Below, piece after piece: positions 1 through 13,809 of a stretch of 64,000 nucleotides of DNA. The stretch is from assembly GCF_964340395.1 (NCBI RefSeq), contig NC_135553.1, positions 19,789,849 through 19,853,848 on the forward strand, read 5' to 3'. The position numbers were made by a program, and so were the translations under genes. The DNA comes from Glandiceps talaboti (lineage: Eukaryota; Hemichordata; Enteropneusta; Spengelidae). Under the pieces are notes generated by a model that searched no databases, was not told the origin of the DNA, and was given only the letters and a program-made list of their open reading frames with translations. Position 1 is the stretch's first letter; every line of letters begins with the position of its first letter.

Positions 1-252
1 GTTGCCAATTTGCATTTTCATTTCTTCTATTTTCCCATACTTCTCAATCCCTCTACAAAATAGTTTCAGTGACTCTGCTGTAATTTGTTCCACGGTTATA
101 GACTCCGTTGGATTTAACTGAATATATCTCGTGCCACCTCCATCTTTCATGCGCACTTGTTTATATCCTTGGCCACTTTCAGCATGCAACCATCCTTCTT
201 GGATTTTGGTACATGGAACTTTCTTTCGTGCACCAGTTGATTGAGTCAAGGA
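1..252 (-). CDS. Coding exon 2 of an unrecognised gene, cut by the window edge
   Basis: Read on the minus strand, a strong acceptor (a T-rich tract ending in TTCAACAG, next to 253-260) opens a frame of 84 uninterrupted codons to the window edge, in phase 0. That matches the phase-0 donor of the exon at 1433-1480. The translation starts SLTQSTGARKKVPCT and contains GWLHAESGQGYKQVRMKDGG followed by GTRYIQLNP and a lysine/glutamate-rich stretch ending KMQIGN. A segment of the form GW-H...YK-VR...GGGTR followed by a hydrophobic LF motif is, as far as I recall, shared by uncharacterised proteins of fish and invertebrates; I cannot name a function. No membrane segment is visible. The ordinary amino-acid composition and matching phases make coding status likely; the exon and gene continue outside the window. 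Confidence 0.72.
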
Positions 253-462
253 CTGTTGAATAAGCACACCAACAAAAAACAGATGAGAATTCAATATGCA
301 TAATTCTCATGGTATTATTTATAGTATGAAGATGACTAAGGTTGAACTGAGTTTGACTACAAGTGTGAACAGGAGAATTAAATTGCATAAATCTATTGAG
401 TAAAACAGGCAATAAATAGGGGACAAGTTAGTATATCTGAACATGTGATGGATACAACCTAT

Positions 463-752
463 GTGAAATCTGAAGTATGAAGTGTGAAGTGGGAAGTGGG
501 AAGTATGAAGTGGGAAGTGTGAAGTATGAAGTATGAAGTGTGAAGTATGAAGTGTGAAGTGGGAAGTGTGAAGTGGAAAGTGGAAAGTATGAAGTGTGAA
601 GTGTGAAGTGGGAAGTATGAAGTGGGAAGTATGAAGTGGGAAGTGGGAAGTGGGAAGTATGAAGTGGGAAGTATGAAGTGTGAAGTGGGAAGTATGAAGT
701 GGGAAGTGGGAAGTGGGAAGTGTGAAGTATGAAGAATGAACTGTGAATTGTA
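463..752. repeat. Minisatellite of GAAGTRTG/GAAGTGGG units
   Basis: About 290 bp of tandem 7-8 bp units (GAAGTATG, GAAGTGTG, GAAGTGGG) inside the first intron of the left-edge gene. The open frame across it is only the repeat translated (HTSYFPL...). A short array of the same unit recurs at 1528-1583. The rest of the intron (753-1432) has no feature I can support. Confidence 0.9.
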
Positions 753-1432
753 AAGTTCAAATTTTGAAGTATCAGGTGTAAATCCATCCTGATTTAATGC
801 AAACTTTTCAAAACTACTCTGTTATCATTACATAGCATACATTAGATAGTATATATCCTAAGCAGAGTCAAACTATCTCACACATCATAATTACCAAACA
901 AACTGTGCCGTTCCCGAGTCAAACATTAAATACTCTGCTTTGACGAGTGGCAAAATATTCTGATACACAAATCACATCACCAGCAATACTATAAAAAAGT
1001 GTTATATCGCGTAAATGTGACGCAACGAATGCTACAACTCATGTACGTCATACGTCAAGGCAGACACAAGATGAGATAATCAATGGTCTTAAAATCTGTA
1101 CATCCTCCATTTCAAGATGATAATGTTGTCTCTTTGCAAAATGATATCAAAGTAGGACAACCACGAAGTAGAATACTGTTCAAAGTTCAGCACAGAACAG
1201 TACAGTACACCTAGTATTACTCTGATAACTATCAAATCACTTCCGTCCGTCTGACTCTCGATCACTGGTCACACCAAAAATGTCCGCGTGGTGTGGAACT
1301 ATGATTAAAGTTACTCGATTTCTCATCTGGGGACATGCAAACAGCTAGACACGCTATTCTGGTTTAAGTATCTGTAAATCGTTTACATATTACGATAACA
1401 TGGTTTTCTAATGAAGTAAGAACTGAACTTAC

Positions 1433-1480
1433 CTGTTGAAGCTCGAGCTCTGGCTCTGTGGCCATGGATGTTGACGCCAT
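1433..1480 (-). CDS. First coding exon (16 codons) of the left-edge gene
   Basis: On the minus strand an ATG in good context (AAAATGGCG) at 1480-1478 opens 16 codons, MASTSMATEPELELQQ, ending in CAG followed by a consensus donor GTAAGT (phase 0). The next phase-compatible acceptor lies just beyond 252, giving an intron of about 1.2 kb. The N-terminus is acidic and polar with no signal peptide, so a cytosolic or nuclear protein is likely. The bases just upstream contain CATCATGGGC, also seen near other putative promoters here. The start was chosen because it is the first ATG, has a purine at -3 and G at +4, and runs straight into a perfect donor. Confidence 0.7.
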
Positions 1481-1527
1481 TTTGACACTAATGCAATGCC
1501 CATGATGCATTGCGTGCAAATAAAGTT

Positions 1528-1583
1528 AGAAGTAAGAAGTGTGAAGTGTGAAGTGCGAAGTGCGAAGTGTGAAGTGTGAAGTT
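1528..1583. repeat. Short array of the GAAGTGTG minisatellite
   Basis: Seven or so GAAGTGTG/GAAGTGCG units about 50 bp upstream of the first coding exon, probably in the 5' flank or UTR of the minus-strand gene. It is the same unit as the intronic array at 463-752. Confidence 0.85.
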
Positions 1584-1802
1584 CTAATAGGCTTTCGTAG
1601 GGTTTAGCCTTGATCTCTTAGATGACCTATCTCATATTGACGTAATGAATAGCACGAACCAATTCTCAGCTGCTCTATTGACATATTTTCTTATCTTCCT
1701 AGTAATACGGTTGCGAGTTAAATGCCTCTCTTTTACCTTAGTCTCTGTAAAGAATTGGCTGGTCGCGATCGGCCGATCAGATGAGATGAAAATATGAAAC
1801 TC

Positions 1803-1885
1803 CAAACAAACAAACAAACAAACAAACAAACAAACAAACAAACAAAAAACATACAAACAAACAATCAAACACACAAACAAACAAA
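1803..1885. repeat. (CAAA)n microsatellite
   Basis: Tandem CAAA with a few interruptions. The flanks 1584-1802 and 1886-3049 hold no gene I can support; the short frames there are low-complexity or chance. Confidence 0.9.
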
Positions 1886-3049
1886 TATAATACAATATAA
1901 TATAATACCCCTATTCATCTAAACACAACATTCCATTGGTACTACAGATGTTACTCAATATTCGATCATTCGATTTTTTCCCTTTATAATCGCATTGACG
2001 CCAAAGTATGTAATTGCTTCAATAGTCATGTACACACACAGAAAACATGCTGTCGCCCAAATGTCTATATCAGACGAAAAGTGGAGAAAAGTATGTCATT
2101 TTGGCATAGCTACATTGATGTACCTTAGGGTGACCCAATTTTATTTGTTTGTCATTATTTTTTCATAGCAACTATATGGGTCGGTCGGTCGATTCTAGTG
2201 AAGAGAAAAAAAAGAAAAAAACAGAATTCGACGAAAATCATCTTCTTCAGTTTCTCTACCTCTCCTGTTCTTCCTCTCTATCTTGGATTCCTTGCAACAA
2301 GCCCTCTCCAAGCTTCTCTACACAGGCTCTCTTCTTGAATAGCTTCCCTCATGAAAGAAAAGTTCTATTTTGAACAAGTGTGGTCGTCGCCGCCATGACT
2401 GTAGATGACAACCACAGTCTAGAAATGTGCTCATTATTGCCAGAGGTATTTGCTGTTCCCCAAACTATTAAGGGCGGGCGAAACTAACATTTAAAAAAAA
2501 TTGATGTCGTTGCTGAAAATTTGGGTTGGTCGCGTAATGAGAAACAGGACAAAATGGGGTAACGTGTATGGATTTTCTCAAATCACATGCAAAACGGTTA
2601 TGCAAATATATCATTTAAGTTTCAAGTATTACAACAGGATATTAACCATAATATTATACAGTCAGTGCTCCTAAAAACCACTCTCTGCCTTGCTCTTCGG
2701 GGTATATCATTGTAAAGTGTACTGCTATGCATATAAATTAAATAATACTTATTTCCTTCCCACGACACGAATTACGATAGATGTGGGCTGTGGGGTATAA
2801 GTACAAATTTCCCCCTAGGCTCTGACTCAAAATTGAATACCGAATACTAGAGACTCCCTAGTAACTTATTCTAAAGGAAGTCACAGAGTTTAATTTGTTG
2901 ACCTTAAAGTGATTTCACTCATTCGACAGAAATATTTGAGTTTACGCGAACAAAAATCTGTTTTAGTTTAATTGCAGACGAGTTTTGTGAGATGGTCATA
3001 CTAAATACAAATGTCATTTTACAGTGTGTATTGCATTGTATGTATGTAA

Positions 3050-3580
3050 TTAAGTAAATAAATGAGTAAATTAATAAATGATAAAATAAATAAATAAAGT
3101 AAGTAAGTAAATAGATAAATTAATTAATTAATTAATAAATAAACAAATAAATAAATAAATAAATAAAGTAAGTAAGTAAGTAAGTAAATAAAGTAAGAAA
3201 GTAAATAAATAAATAAATAAATAAAGTAAGTAAATAAATAAATAAACAAAACCAGTAAATAAAGGAATAAATAAAGACATGAATAGAAGCAAACAAACAA
3301 ACGAACAACCAAACGAATAAATAGTTAAATAAACAAACAAACAAACAAACAAAAAAAATGAATATATGAATAAAATAAATGATAAATGAATAAATAAATA
3401 AACAAGTGAATAAAGAGGTAAACAAGCAAATGAACGAACGCATGAATGTATGAATAAATAAATGAAATAAATAAATAATAAATAAATATATAAATAAATA
3501 TTAAATAAATAAGATAAATAAATAAATGAATGAATGAATGAATAAATAATTAAATAAATAAATAAATAAACAAGACTACA
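3050..3580. repeat. Degenerate (TAAA)n/(GTAA)n microsatellite tract
   Basis: More than 500 bp of imperfect 4-bp units (TAAA, GTAA, CAAA, GAAT). The overlapping long minus-strand frames (YLFIYLF...) are translations of this repeat, not proteins. Confidence 0.92.
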
Positions 3581-3589
3581 AATATCTTG

Positions 3590-4600
3590 TTTCGTCATGT
3601 GTCCTTCTTTATCGTATTTCGGTGCCACTGGTTTCAAAACGGGGCAAATGTATTTCTGGCTTAGCAAGGCCAACAACCTTTCTGTCACCCTGCTAGTATA
3701 GCGTGCCGTGAACCTTTAATCCGGAATGTATGTAATTCTATAGCCGCCCTGAAAAAGACTGTAAACACACGTATGGTAGTTTTAGTATCTTTATTATACA
3801 AAATGTTGTTTAATACAAAATTTATACAAACTTTTCATCAATCAATAGAAAACTCAATGATATAGAGAAACGAAAATGGAAAGTACTTGTTGACGAAACA
3901 CATTAGACTGAGCTTACAATGGCGCTTACAACGTATCGGTATCTGCGAATGCACGTTGTCCTTGTTTGTGACTGAACGTGTGAATGACATCTAAGTTCTA
4001 TAAGAGATAGAGAAAGCTAGCGTTGCAAATATTCGGTACGTGGCGCTAGCCTATTAGACACTAATGTTCTGAAACTTGACCTTGAAGAAAAACCAACAAG
4101 ACACGGTTAAAATGACTTTGGGGGCCTATCAGTAATCGTTTTTAAAAAAATGTCCTCAAACGCTATCTCTGTGAATGACGTTCGTAATTATCATTCGAGG
4201 GATCAATTGCACGACAGTAAAAATCCCCAACACGATGACAGAGATAGAATTAAGTGCATTTTCACGTTTTTCTCTCAAAACAATAAAGATTCAATGAGGT
4301 TTCTTTTCTAAAAACGTTACAGTTGGACGCTTTACGTACAGCTAGGTAATGAGTGTCAGCTGATCCCTAGGCGAAACTATATTTATTATTAGAGAGTTAA
4401 ATTCCTTCATAATCACAACCGGCTGTGAATGTATGCTACTTAGATGTTGTTGCACATTGTGATTTCAGTAATTTCATTATAGTATACACAGGTAGATAAT
4501 ACCATCATAAAAAATTGTTGTCGTTACATTGGTATATGAGAGTAGCACAGTACTAAAATGTAAGCCTCTCATCAAGACCAAATTGTATCAAATCATTTCA
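3590..4600. other. No recognisable gene
   Basis: AT-rich unique-looking sequence with no supported exon, RNA gene or mobile element on either strand. Confidence 0.5.
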
Positions 4601-4607
4601 AACTCAC

Positions 4608-5051
4608 TTAAAGGAGCCTTCATTAATTACGGTGTGATAGGGGGTCACTTTTTACAAATCGGTTCTTGGGCAGGATTATTTGACTCAAATTTATTAAATA
4701 AATCAAACATTTTTTATTTTATCTTTTTATTTTTATTTTGGCATCCCACTGCTGCAACTACTGTCAGATGATGATACCAGGTGGTGCTAGTGGCGGCAAT
4801 CCGTGCTTAAAATCATCCATGTGGTGACAGCGATATTTGAGTCCTTAGCATTTACTCTAAAACTCGTGTACATGTCCCTTTTCATTTTGACCCCATCTAT
4901 TTTTGAAATTCTTGAATATGTTAAGAGGGGGATGGGAAATATTTCAGACAAAGGAAAATGCCACTTTTTTAAATAGAAAAAAAATGAATCGGGGAGGGTA
5001 ACATTTTACAGTGATTTCTACGCCCCCTGTAATTACTGAAGGCTCCCTTAA
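4608..5051. mobile_element. MITE-like element with ~25-bp terminal inverted repeats
   Basis: The left end begins TTAAAGGAGCCTTCATTAAT and the right end is its near-complement (ATTACTGAAGGCTCCCTTAA), with about 400 bp between and no coding capacity. Related ends appear at about 18185-18210 (TTGCTGAAGGCTCCTTTAG) and their duplicate at 43442-43462, and more loosely at 22895-22985. The superfamily is not determinable; no clear target duplication was seen. Confidence 0.6.
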
Positions 5052-5089
5052 ATTTATTGGTCACCTAAGTTTATGGAGTCAGTCGGGCT

Positions 5090-5180
5090 TCATTCTCGCA
5101 AACCAGAGCTGTTATTTCTTCCGCGACCTATAGACGGTCACGGTGCCGTAAAAGAGGCGGTGGTTTGCGACGATGGTCGG
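5090..5180. repeat. Small dispersed foldback repeat
   Basis: Ends CTCGCAAACC and GGTTTGCGA are inverted, and the interior GAGCTGTTATTTCTTCCGCG recurs at about 8655-8675 (GGGCTGTTATTTCTTCTGCG) followed there by GGTTTAGGACGATGG. Two diverged copies of one repeat are the simplest reading. Confidence 0.4.
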
Positions 5181-6873
<1,693 letters not shown>

Positions 6874-7129
6874 AGCGAACCGCGACCACGTGATAATACG
6901 ACATGTCATCGCCTGTGTTACCCTTTAAAGGTGTGTTGGAATGGCGGTATATTAGCTTTGTCGTTTTATTCCCCGCCATATATACATTTTGTAAGTGTTC
7001 ATAATATTAAAGTTCGTGACTGTAAATTAGTTTGATGGTATCAATGGTTTAATTATAACTATTTTGTGATTTCACAGCTTACAGTCAGTTGAACCCAATA
7101 ATCAAGTACAAGTAAGCAGGTTGAGCAAA

Positions 7130-7543
7130 TACAACTGCCGACATCAGACCGTGGACGAACGGAACATGTTACAAACAGGGGAAAGTAAACAACTGTATTG
7201 GGTTAGTAACACTTGGCACAGCATGTCGGAAGTACAGAGACTTGTATTAAATTTCGTCATTTGATAAGAGCAACTGTATGGGCTCTTTATATAATAGTTC
7301 ACATTCACAAACAAATTTGATGTTCCCCTAGCATTTCATGTACACATAAAGAGGCCATAAAACTGTTCTTATCAAACGGTTACCATGAATTACATTAAAA
7401 TGCAATACAAGCCTCTGTTGTTCAAGCCTGCCGTCACTGTGTGTGCCACCTTGAATTGCAAGTGTCATTAATCCAATTCATTTGTTTACTTTCCTTGTTT
7501 GTAGCAGGTTCTGTTCGTCCACGGTCTGATGTCGGTAGTTGTA
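7130..7543. mobile_element. Foldback MITE with TA target site
   Basis: Terminal inverted repeats of about 65 bp begin CAACTGCCGACATCAGACCG on the left and are mirrored on the right (CGGTCTGATGTCGGTAGTTG). TA lies immediately outside both ends, typical of a Tc1/mariner-type target duplication. The interior is also palindromic: TTTGATAAGAGCA near 7260 pairs with TGTTCTTATCAAA near 7370, and CAGAGACTTGTATT pairs with AATACAAGCCTCTG. The whole ~412 bp can therefore fold back on itself. It has no coding capacity and is probably non-autonomous. Confidence 0.75.
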
Positions 7544-7960
7544 CTCTATAATAACGAATATTTAGACGTAAATTTGTGTAAAACTTGAACTTGGTGATAT
7601 GTGAATGGTGTTACTTTATTTAATGTTCATATTCGTAGTCTCATCCTCAACCAAACTTTGCCATATCTTATATGAAAATACCTAATAGCGTGACTAATAT
7701 AAATCGAAAATATAAATGACAAGGCTCCAAGCATCTAATTGCTAAAGGCGTCAAGGCTTTATAAATTGCATTTTGGTATCATTTATTTGCCGGTTATTCA
7801 CGGTAGAGCATACAGTGTCGCTGTACTTTTTCACTTTAAAGTACACAGTGGGTGTTTGATTTAATTCATTTTCCACACCTAAGTGGCTAATATCAAGTCT
7901 GTATAAAGACATGTACCATCCTATCAGCCACCACTCGATCATGTGAGCGTAATGTTGTGT
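7544..7960. other. No recognisable gene
   Basis: Only short chance frames; nothing supported. Confidence 0.4.
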
Positions 7961-7964
7961 CTGA

Positions 7965-8405
7965 CGTTGTATTTTACAGACTAGTGGAAGGCCTAGTGGA
8001 GTGGTGACTGATAGCATGGCACGACATGTCGTATTTTAAAGACTGGAGAAGCCTTGTGGAGTGGTGGCTGATAGGGTAGTATGACACGTAGTATTTTACA
8101 GACTAAGGGAAGGTCTGGTGGAGTGGTGTGGCTGATAGGGTGGTATCACACGTCGTATCTTACAGACTTGGGGAAGCCCTGTGGAGTGGTGACCGATAGG
8201 GTAGTACGACACGTCGTATTTTAAAGACTGGAGAAGCCTTGTGGAGTGGTGGCTGATAGGGTGGTACGACACGTAGTATCTTACAGACTAAGGGAAGGTC
8301 TGGTGGAGTGGTGACTGATAGGGTAGTACACGTCAATGGGGCGGGGAAGGCCTGGTGCATGGTGGAGTGGTAGGTGATAGGGTGGTATGACACGTCGCAT
8401 TTTAG
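7965..8405. repeat. Minisatellite with ~60-bp unit, about seven copies
   Basis: Tandem units share AGACTNGRGAAGSCYTGTGG, AGTGGTGRCTGATAGGGT and ACACGTMGTATYTTACAGAC. Unit length drifts, and the last unit carries an insertion-like change (CAATGGGGCGGGG). The minus-strand frames over it are repeat translations. Confidence 0.85.
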
Positions 8406-10410
8406 TGACTCTCAAATATTTACATCACAAAAGTGTTGTATGCATCAGCGAGTTTGAATTTGACTAGGGGAATTTGAAATGTTTTTATAGATTTAAAAAA
8501 AATAATGTATTACGTTTTGTATTCCTTAATATTCATCAAATAGTGCAAGGCAAGATAAGATTTCAGTACTAGTATTGATTTCAACAGCGCCCCCAAATGC
8601 ATTCCACTAAAATCAGTTCGACCTCTATATTGTATTCTTGCAAATTTGAACCAGGGCTGTTATTTCTTCTGCGACACTGCAAAATAACGCGTCTTAGACG
8701 CTGGGGTTTAGGACGATGGTATATATTGCCACCAATATCAGCACTTTTCAATGATATTACTGTTATGGCGAATAAATCATTTGTGGTAGACATTCCTAGT
8801 CGTAACATTATACCGTCGTGACGTCACACCGCTTGCACTCATCTTCATCTAGTAATCATTACATTAGAATCAAACTTCGATATACTAGCTGGTAGTTGTC
8901 TGTTTTTATATCGATTGAATCACAAAGTTCAGCGAGAACATTACCCAGGTGACCTTTCAGCGACCTTAGTAATGTAACCTATTTTGATCTTGATAAGAAT
9001 CGAAAGTATTGAAACGTCAATGGATGACTCGGTTGGAATAATTCTTGCCTTTTTACGTCATTTAGTTCTACGCTAGAGTATACATGTATCGCCAGGGTTC
9101 TAAATTAAAATGTAAAGGCGATCGTTGCATTCTAGAAGATTTCCTTTGATTCCATTTTTTTAGGTGTTGCGTTTTATTTCATTTCCTTCTATATATATAT
9201 ATATATATATGCCGTTGCCTAAGTTAACTGACTCCCGGGATATCAAATTTCAGTACGGGCATTCATATAAAATTTACATGAAACGAATACTCCGATCCGA
9301 TATCAATCATTAACTGTAAAGGCTTATAGCCACTGGGCAGAGATACATTTTGTAAATGTTACCAAGGTAAAACAACTTGCGATTAATTCACGGTGCGTAG
9401 TATATGAAGCACGCCCGAAGACATCGTTCCCGGCGTAACTATCTAATGACACTATCCAAGACGACTAAAGAAAATGGATGTCAATCGTGTATTTTATTTA
9501 CATCATTCTTATGTACACGACTGTCCTTTCTCAAAGACGACCTTCCCTTTCCCTGTTCACACTGCTATTATTGTGATAGGTATATGAACAGGACTTGACT
9601 GGCCACATAGGGGCGTGTGATATTTCATGGATTGTTGTTTTCCTGGTCTACTGACTAAATATAACAACCTTTTGACTATGTACTCCTACTTGTAAGGAGA
9701 AAAGAGACTCTGAAAGGGGGACATCGAGTCACAATCCTGTATAAACTCCTGTGTACGTCTTGCTATTTTGAATAATCAGCTCGTTGCTGCTTGGCTGTTC
9801 GAAACTACGCCTATGTAAAGAAAGCCCCTGGAAACACATTGTGCAATATCTTACCCACAACTCTCTTTGATTGGTATGCTTGGAAGTTCCTTATTTTATG
9901 ACTTCTTCAATAACCCATATTTGTCAACATTTTAAGCATAGTAATTACGTTTAATTAATATGTAACAAAAGTACGTTTGGGAATCAAAAATAAAGTTCTA
10001 AATTTTACATAAAATGTGCTAATAAGTAAATGAAACATGTACTGTAAATGAAACCCTTTTCAATGTCAAAGTATCAATAACTTGGGTAGACAGTGTGTAT
10101 GATGAGTTTTAGTGTGTAAATTTTTTTGTCATACCTATTCAAATAAATTTATATCTTTGGCAAAGTCATAACAGGTGCATATAATTTACTTAGTTTTGTG
10201 GAAAATATTTTGCATGTCTTTCAAGAAAATCTGTTGACAAATTTCTAAAATTGCTACTCCTACAATAAATCATTGATACCGGAACCAATGGAAATATATA
10301 TTCAGAAACTCATCAGTGTCAATTCTACGTTTTGAAAATGGCAAAGATATCCTTAGAAAAGCCTGTACACAGGACAGATTTGTCTGACTCCAAGGAGCTG
10401 ATGTCCAACA
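8406..10410. other. No recognisable gene
   Basis: Contains a diverged copy of the small repeat at 8640-8725 and a short (TA)n at 9190-9210. Open frames of 60-75 codons on both strands show no recognisable domain or splice context. Confidence 0.4.
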
Positions 10411-10417
10411 GTACAAA

Positions 10418-10645
10418 TCAGAGAGAGGTGTGGGTAAAATCTTGTACAGTGAAGCAGTCACTACTTTCGCAGAGAGCTTTGTCCCTTGGTATTCTGTAGA
10501 AGTTTAAATCAGGGATGGTTTTCGTATTGTTCAGACATTTAGGCAAGCAGCAGTACTGTATGATTAACTGAATTACCATGTTTACCCCCAGTGTCCACAC
10601 AAACAGGAAGTAGAGCGCCACCATGGCAAATTTTGGAACGGCCAA
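10418..10645 (-). pseudogene. THAP-like zinc-finger relic
   Basis: A 75-codon minus-strand frame contains CCLPKCLNNTKTIPDLNFYR followed by IPRDKALCE. This matches the first half of a THAP domain (paired N-terminal cysteines, then an F-(R/K)-(F/I)-P segment), as found in P-element-type transposases and host THAP proteins. The second C-x2-H pair is not in this frame and the sequence becomes unrecognisable after about residue 55; a frame change or exon edge could explain it. The hydrophobic N-terminus before the cysteines (VALYFLFVWTLG) is unusual for THAP. Most likely a decayed transposon-derived fragment; a real first exon is possible. Confidence 0.4.
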
Positions 10646-10763
10646 TTAGGTACAGACTGTGCAACTAGTTCAGTACGAAAATGTCAATTTATTCACATGC
10701 TTACGATAAAACTACTAACTTAAGATGACATTAATTGACCGGCGATGTATCTTTAATTTGGTA

Positions 10764-11135
10764 AAGCCTAAACAAAATTGTCACTTGGTTCCGGTTACTC
10801 GACCCCACCTAGTTTTTTTCACTGCTAAACCTAAACTATTTATATGCATTCGAGAGAAAAAAACAATAAAATAGTAGAAGTGGAAAGTTGGAAACTGAAA
10901 TCAACCTAAAAAGACAATATAGAACTGTTCTTCCAATCTGTATATGGTTGTACATCTGATGAGAAGAAACCAATAACACAGATACCATATGGAAAACAAC
11001 GGAAAATATAACTAACTGAACTAGACACTCACTCATGAAAAAAAATATATATAAAAAATAAAATAAAAAATCTACCTACTCCACCTATTCTAAAATTGAG
11101 CGTAATCGGAACAACACAATTTTTTCCTTAAAAAA
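10764..11135 (-). mobile_element. Short dispersed MITE-like element, copy 1
   Basis: The reverse complement aligns along its length with 60009-60363. Shared landmarks are TTGTGTTGTTCCGATTA near one end, an AGGTGGRGTAGGTAGATTT segment, GATTGGAAGAACAGTT, ATATTGTCTTTTTARGTTGA, and AACTAGGTGGGGTCGRGTAA near the other end. The two ends are imperfectly inverted (AAATTGTCACTTGGTTCCGG against AAATTGTG-TTGTTCCGATTA), suggesting a MITE. It is non-coding. Confidence 0.65.
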
Positions 11136-11559
11136 TATTTCAGTAGATTTAGGGCGCTCATACTTAATGGTATGTTTCATGTAAGTCTACTGGGAAAGTT
11201 ATAAACCCGGTATTTCCGAGTCAATGATACGGTAAGGTTACGATGGAATTGAATCTTAAAATATTACATTATACCCTTTATCTTCAGTTGATATCAATCC
11301 TTCAGTAATATATTTCCTTAACTTGAGACAGACAAATTGAAACAAATTTTCATTAACATTTTCTGTATTCCTGACCTTACATAGAGTACACTGTTGTTTG
11401 CCCTCTCCACATTGAATCGATAAAATTCACAGTTATTAATATTATGCGAGAACTTAGGGATCCCTAATATTTAAACACAGAGTCGAAGGTTATTGGGTCG
11501 AGCTACGGACGGTCGTGATTTTAGTGTTTTTATAAAAAAAAATCCACTCAAAAACACTA

Positions 11560-11860
11560 CTCGAATATCACCATGGCAAACATCTTCAGATCGCTAACTA
11601 GGATCTATTTGTCTTTATTGGACGGTTGCTAGGTAACACATCGGAAAGGTTTGTCTTTTGTACATATATGTAGATGTAGACTTCTCGCCGTCGACGTTCG
11701 TTTGTCGATGAGTTGTTGTGAAGACGAACACCAGATTCTAGATGATACGAAAACGATGAATACGAACAAGACATTTCAGCTCCTTTGTCAAGAGATCTCA
11801 ATATCATTCGAGTAGATATTTGAACCAACGTACTGAGACAAGGACGACACTGTATATACG
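11560..11860 (-). repeat. Possible remnant of a retroelement terminal region
   Basis: The minus-strand frame here (110 codons) includes ISTRMILRSLDKGAEMS, and the plus-strand DNA over 11760-11815 has the foldback TCAGCTCCTTTGTCAAGAGATCTC. This resembles the CTGACGAAG...GAAA-type tails of Penelope-like elements. The evidence is weak and no intact protein is recognised. The flanks 11136-11559 and 11861-12800 show nothing else. Confidence 0.2.
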
Positions 11861-12805
11861 GTAGGTAAAATAACCAACGTTCAACGAAAAAAAAAACCCG
11901 GCAAGTGGTGGTTTTGTATATTAATGCCATGTAGAGTATAAATGCTATTTTTAATCTGCCAATGCATATTTGTACGTCAACGACCGTGCTGTGTCTTATA
12001 ATGTATTGATGTGAACATCAACCGTTCATTCACTCTGTGTCAACTCTCTTCCATGTTGACACAGCTTTCTTCGTTTCATGAACTACGCAATGTTGAGAAT
12101 CAAAACACACGTTCGTATTGCCTGGTTGTGGGCCCCTTTGAAGTGTCTCATGATTGTTATGACAGGTGTTTACTTTGTGCTACAATTATGCTATCGATTA
12201 TTTTTTTCTGGATGTGATCAAATTGACGGCTATAATGTATAGCGCCCTCATGATGAGCGACCGTACCTAATGTGTTAAAACCAAAACCTACTCATTGCGT
12301 GGAGATGTTCCTTAATTGCATCAAGATTCTGACGCGTGGTTGACTGAAAATGGCTTTATAACGAAATTGTCGTGCGTGAACGTATAACGCGAGTCTTCGA
12401 TTCAGTGAACGAATCGTCATCGCGTTTTTAAACAGTCTTAAACGACTGCAAAGGGGCTCTCAAGGCATATACACATCGATAAATTACGCTGTTTTATGTG
12501 AAAAATACTGAACGCATGACCGCATTAATAAACATGCCAAGCAATTATTGAGAGGGCATAGTTTCTGGCAAGCTGAAGCCAATCAATTAACTCCTATACT
12601 TGTATTGATTTCTATACCATTTCAGGTTGTAATTTCATGCATCATTGTGACTATGCTCTGGCTGAGTAATCTTCGCAGACGAATGAGCAGTTAACCCCCA
12701 AACATGACACGATGGGAACGTTAGAGTCACGAACACAATATGTTAAGATCTTATCGTAACCTTACAGCCCTATATTCCTGTGTTGATTAAATCTTTTAAT
12801 TGAAG

Positions 12806-13428
12806 ATGGCCGAAGTGAGTTTAGTTCGTACGTGTTACATCCTAATGGGAATAAGTATGGTTCTGCTGTTCTTCGCTGTTGTGTTCTGGATTATTGGTGG
12901 TGTGAACGATTCTTTCAAAGAGGAGTTTGTCGGTACCATGTTGTTCGCAACATCTGGAATGATAATTGGTGTGATGCTATTCATTGTAATGTGTTGTGCG
13001 CAGTATGGGGAGAGATGTACGCGTTGTTATGACTGCTGCCCTTCGTTAGTTCCCCCTCCACCAGGTCGAATTCCTCAATTTACACCAGACAGTCCAGTTG
13101 GAGAGACGGGAAACAGATTGTCATCGACATCCAGTTGGTTGGACCGCCACTTGTTACATGTACGCCCACATATACCACGGACACCTGTTTCTAGCACGGG
13201 TTTGATGGTAAGTCTCGGTGGAGACAGTCATTCTGATGTGTACTTGGATTTTCCTCACGGCACAGGGAGTGACTACTCCCCAAGGACTATGGAACCTGAC
13301 TCCACAGTACGAGACTTTCTTAACAGCCTCGCGATCGATGAAAGAAGGGGGAATGTGCACTCAGATGAGCCGTCATTGCAGATACTGGGTCCTTCTATGA
13401 CGAGATATAGTAACCATGACTCAACAGA
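12806..13428 (+). CDS. Exon 1 of a two-pass membrane protein gene (TMEM51-like layout)
   Basis: The ATG at 12806 has A at -3 and G at +4. The upstream in-frame TTG at 12800 is not needed. The exon encodes 207 codons plus two bases and ends in CAACAGA before a consensus donor GTAAGT; reading through gives an immediate stop. Residues about 8-33 (CYILMGISMVLLFFAVVFWI) and 42-65 (TMLFATSGMIIGVMLFIVM) are membrane helices, followed by a cysteine-rich juxtamembrane patch (CCAQYGERCTRCYDCC) that could be palmitoylated. The rest is a Ser/Pro/Asp-rich, probably cytosolic tail. Joined to 14152-14347 it gives exactly 273 codons including stop. Two N-terminal helices followed by a tail with PxY motifs is the layout of TMEM51-type adaptors; sequence homology is not established. 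Confidence 0.8.
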
Positions 13429-13777
13429 GTAAGTCATAGTAATCCATCACAACCATAATAATACCATTTATAGATTCATACGTCATTCAATTATGTTTTT
13501 CTAATGTCTAATTGACCGAAAGAATTGACACACGAAGATTGAGTTGCATATATAGCGCCATCATCGTGGAATCTAGATCCACTTTTACAATCATGTTTCA
13601 TACATGTGGGAAAATGTACACATTGCCGCATATACATGCATGCATGAATGTGAGTGGGGGTGGGGGTGGTAGGTGGGTATGCATGTGTGCTTGTTTGTGT
13701 ATGTATGTATGTATGTATGTATGTATGTATGTATGTATGTATGTATATGTGTGTGTGTATGTATGTATGTATGTATG

Positions 13778-13809
<32 letters not shown>

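Noticed and set aside
3124-3688. 186-codon minus-strand frame rich in Phe/Leu/Tyr/Ile
   Set aside because: It mimics a membrane protein but is the TAAA microsatellite translated; composition is fully periodic.
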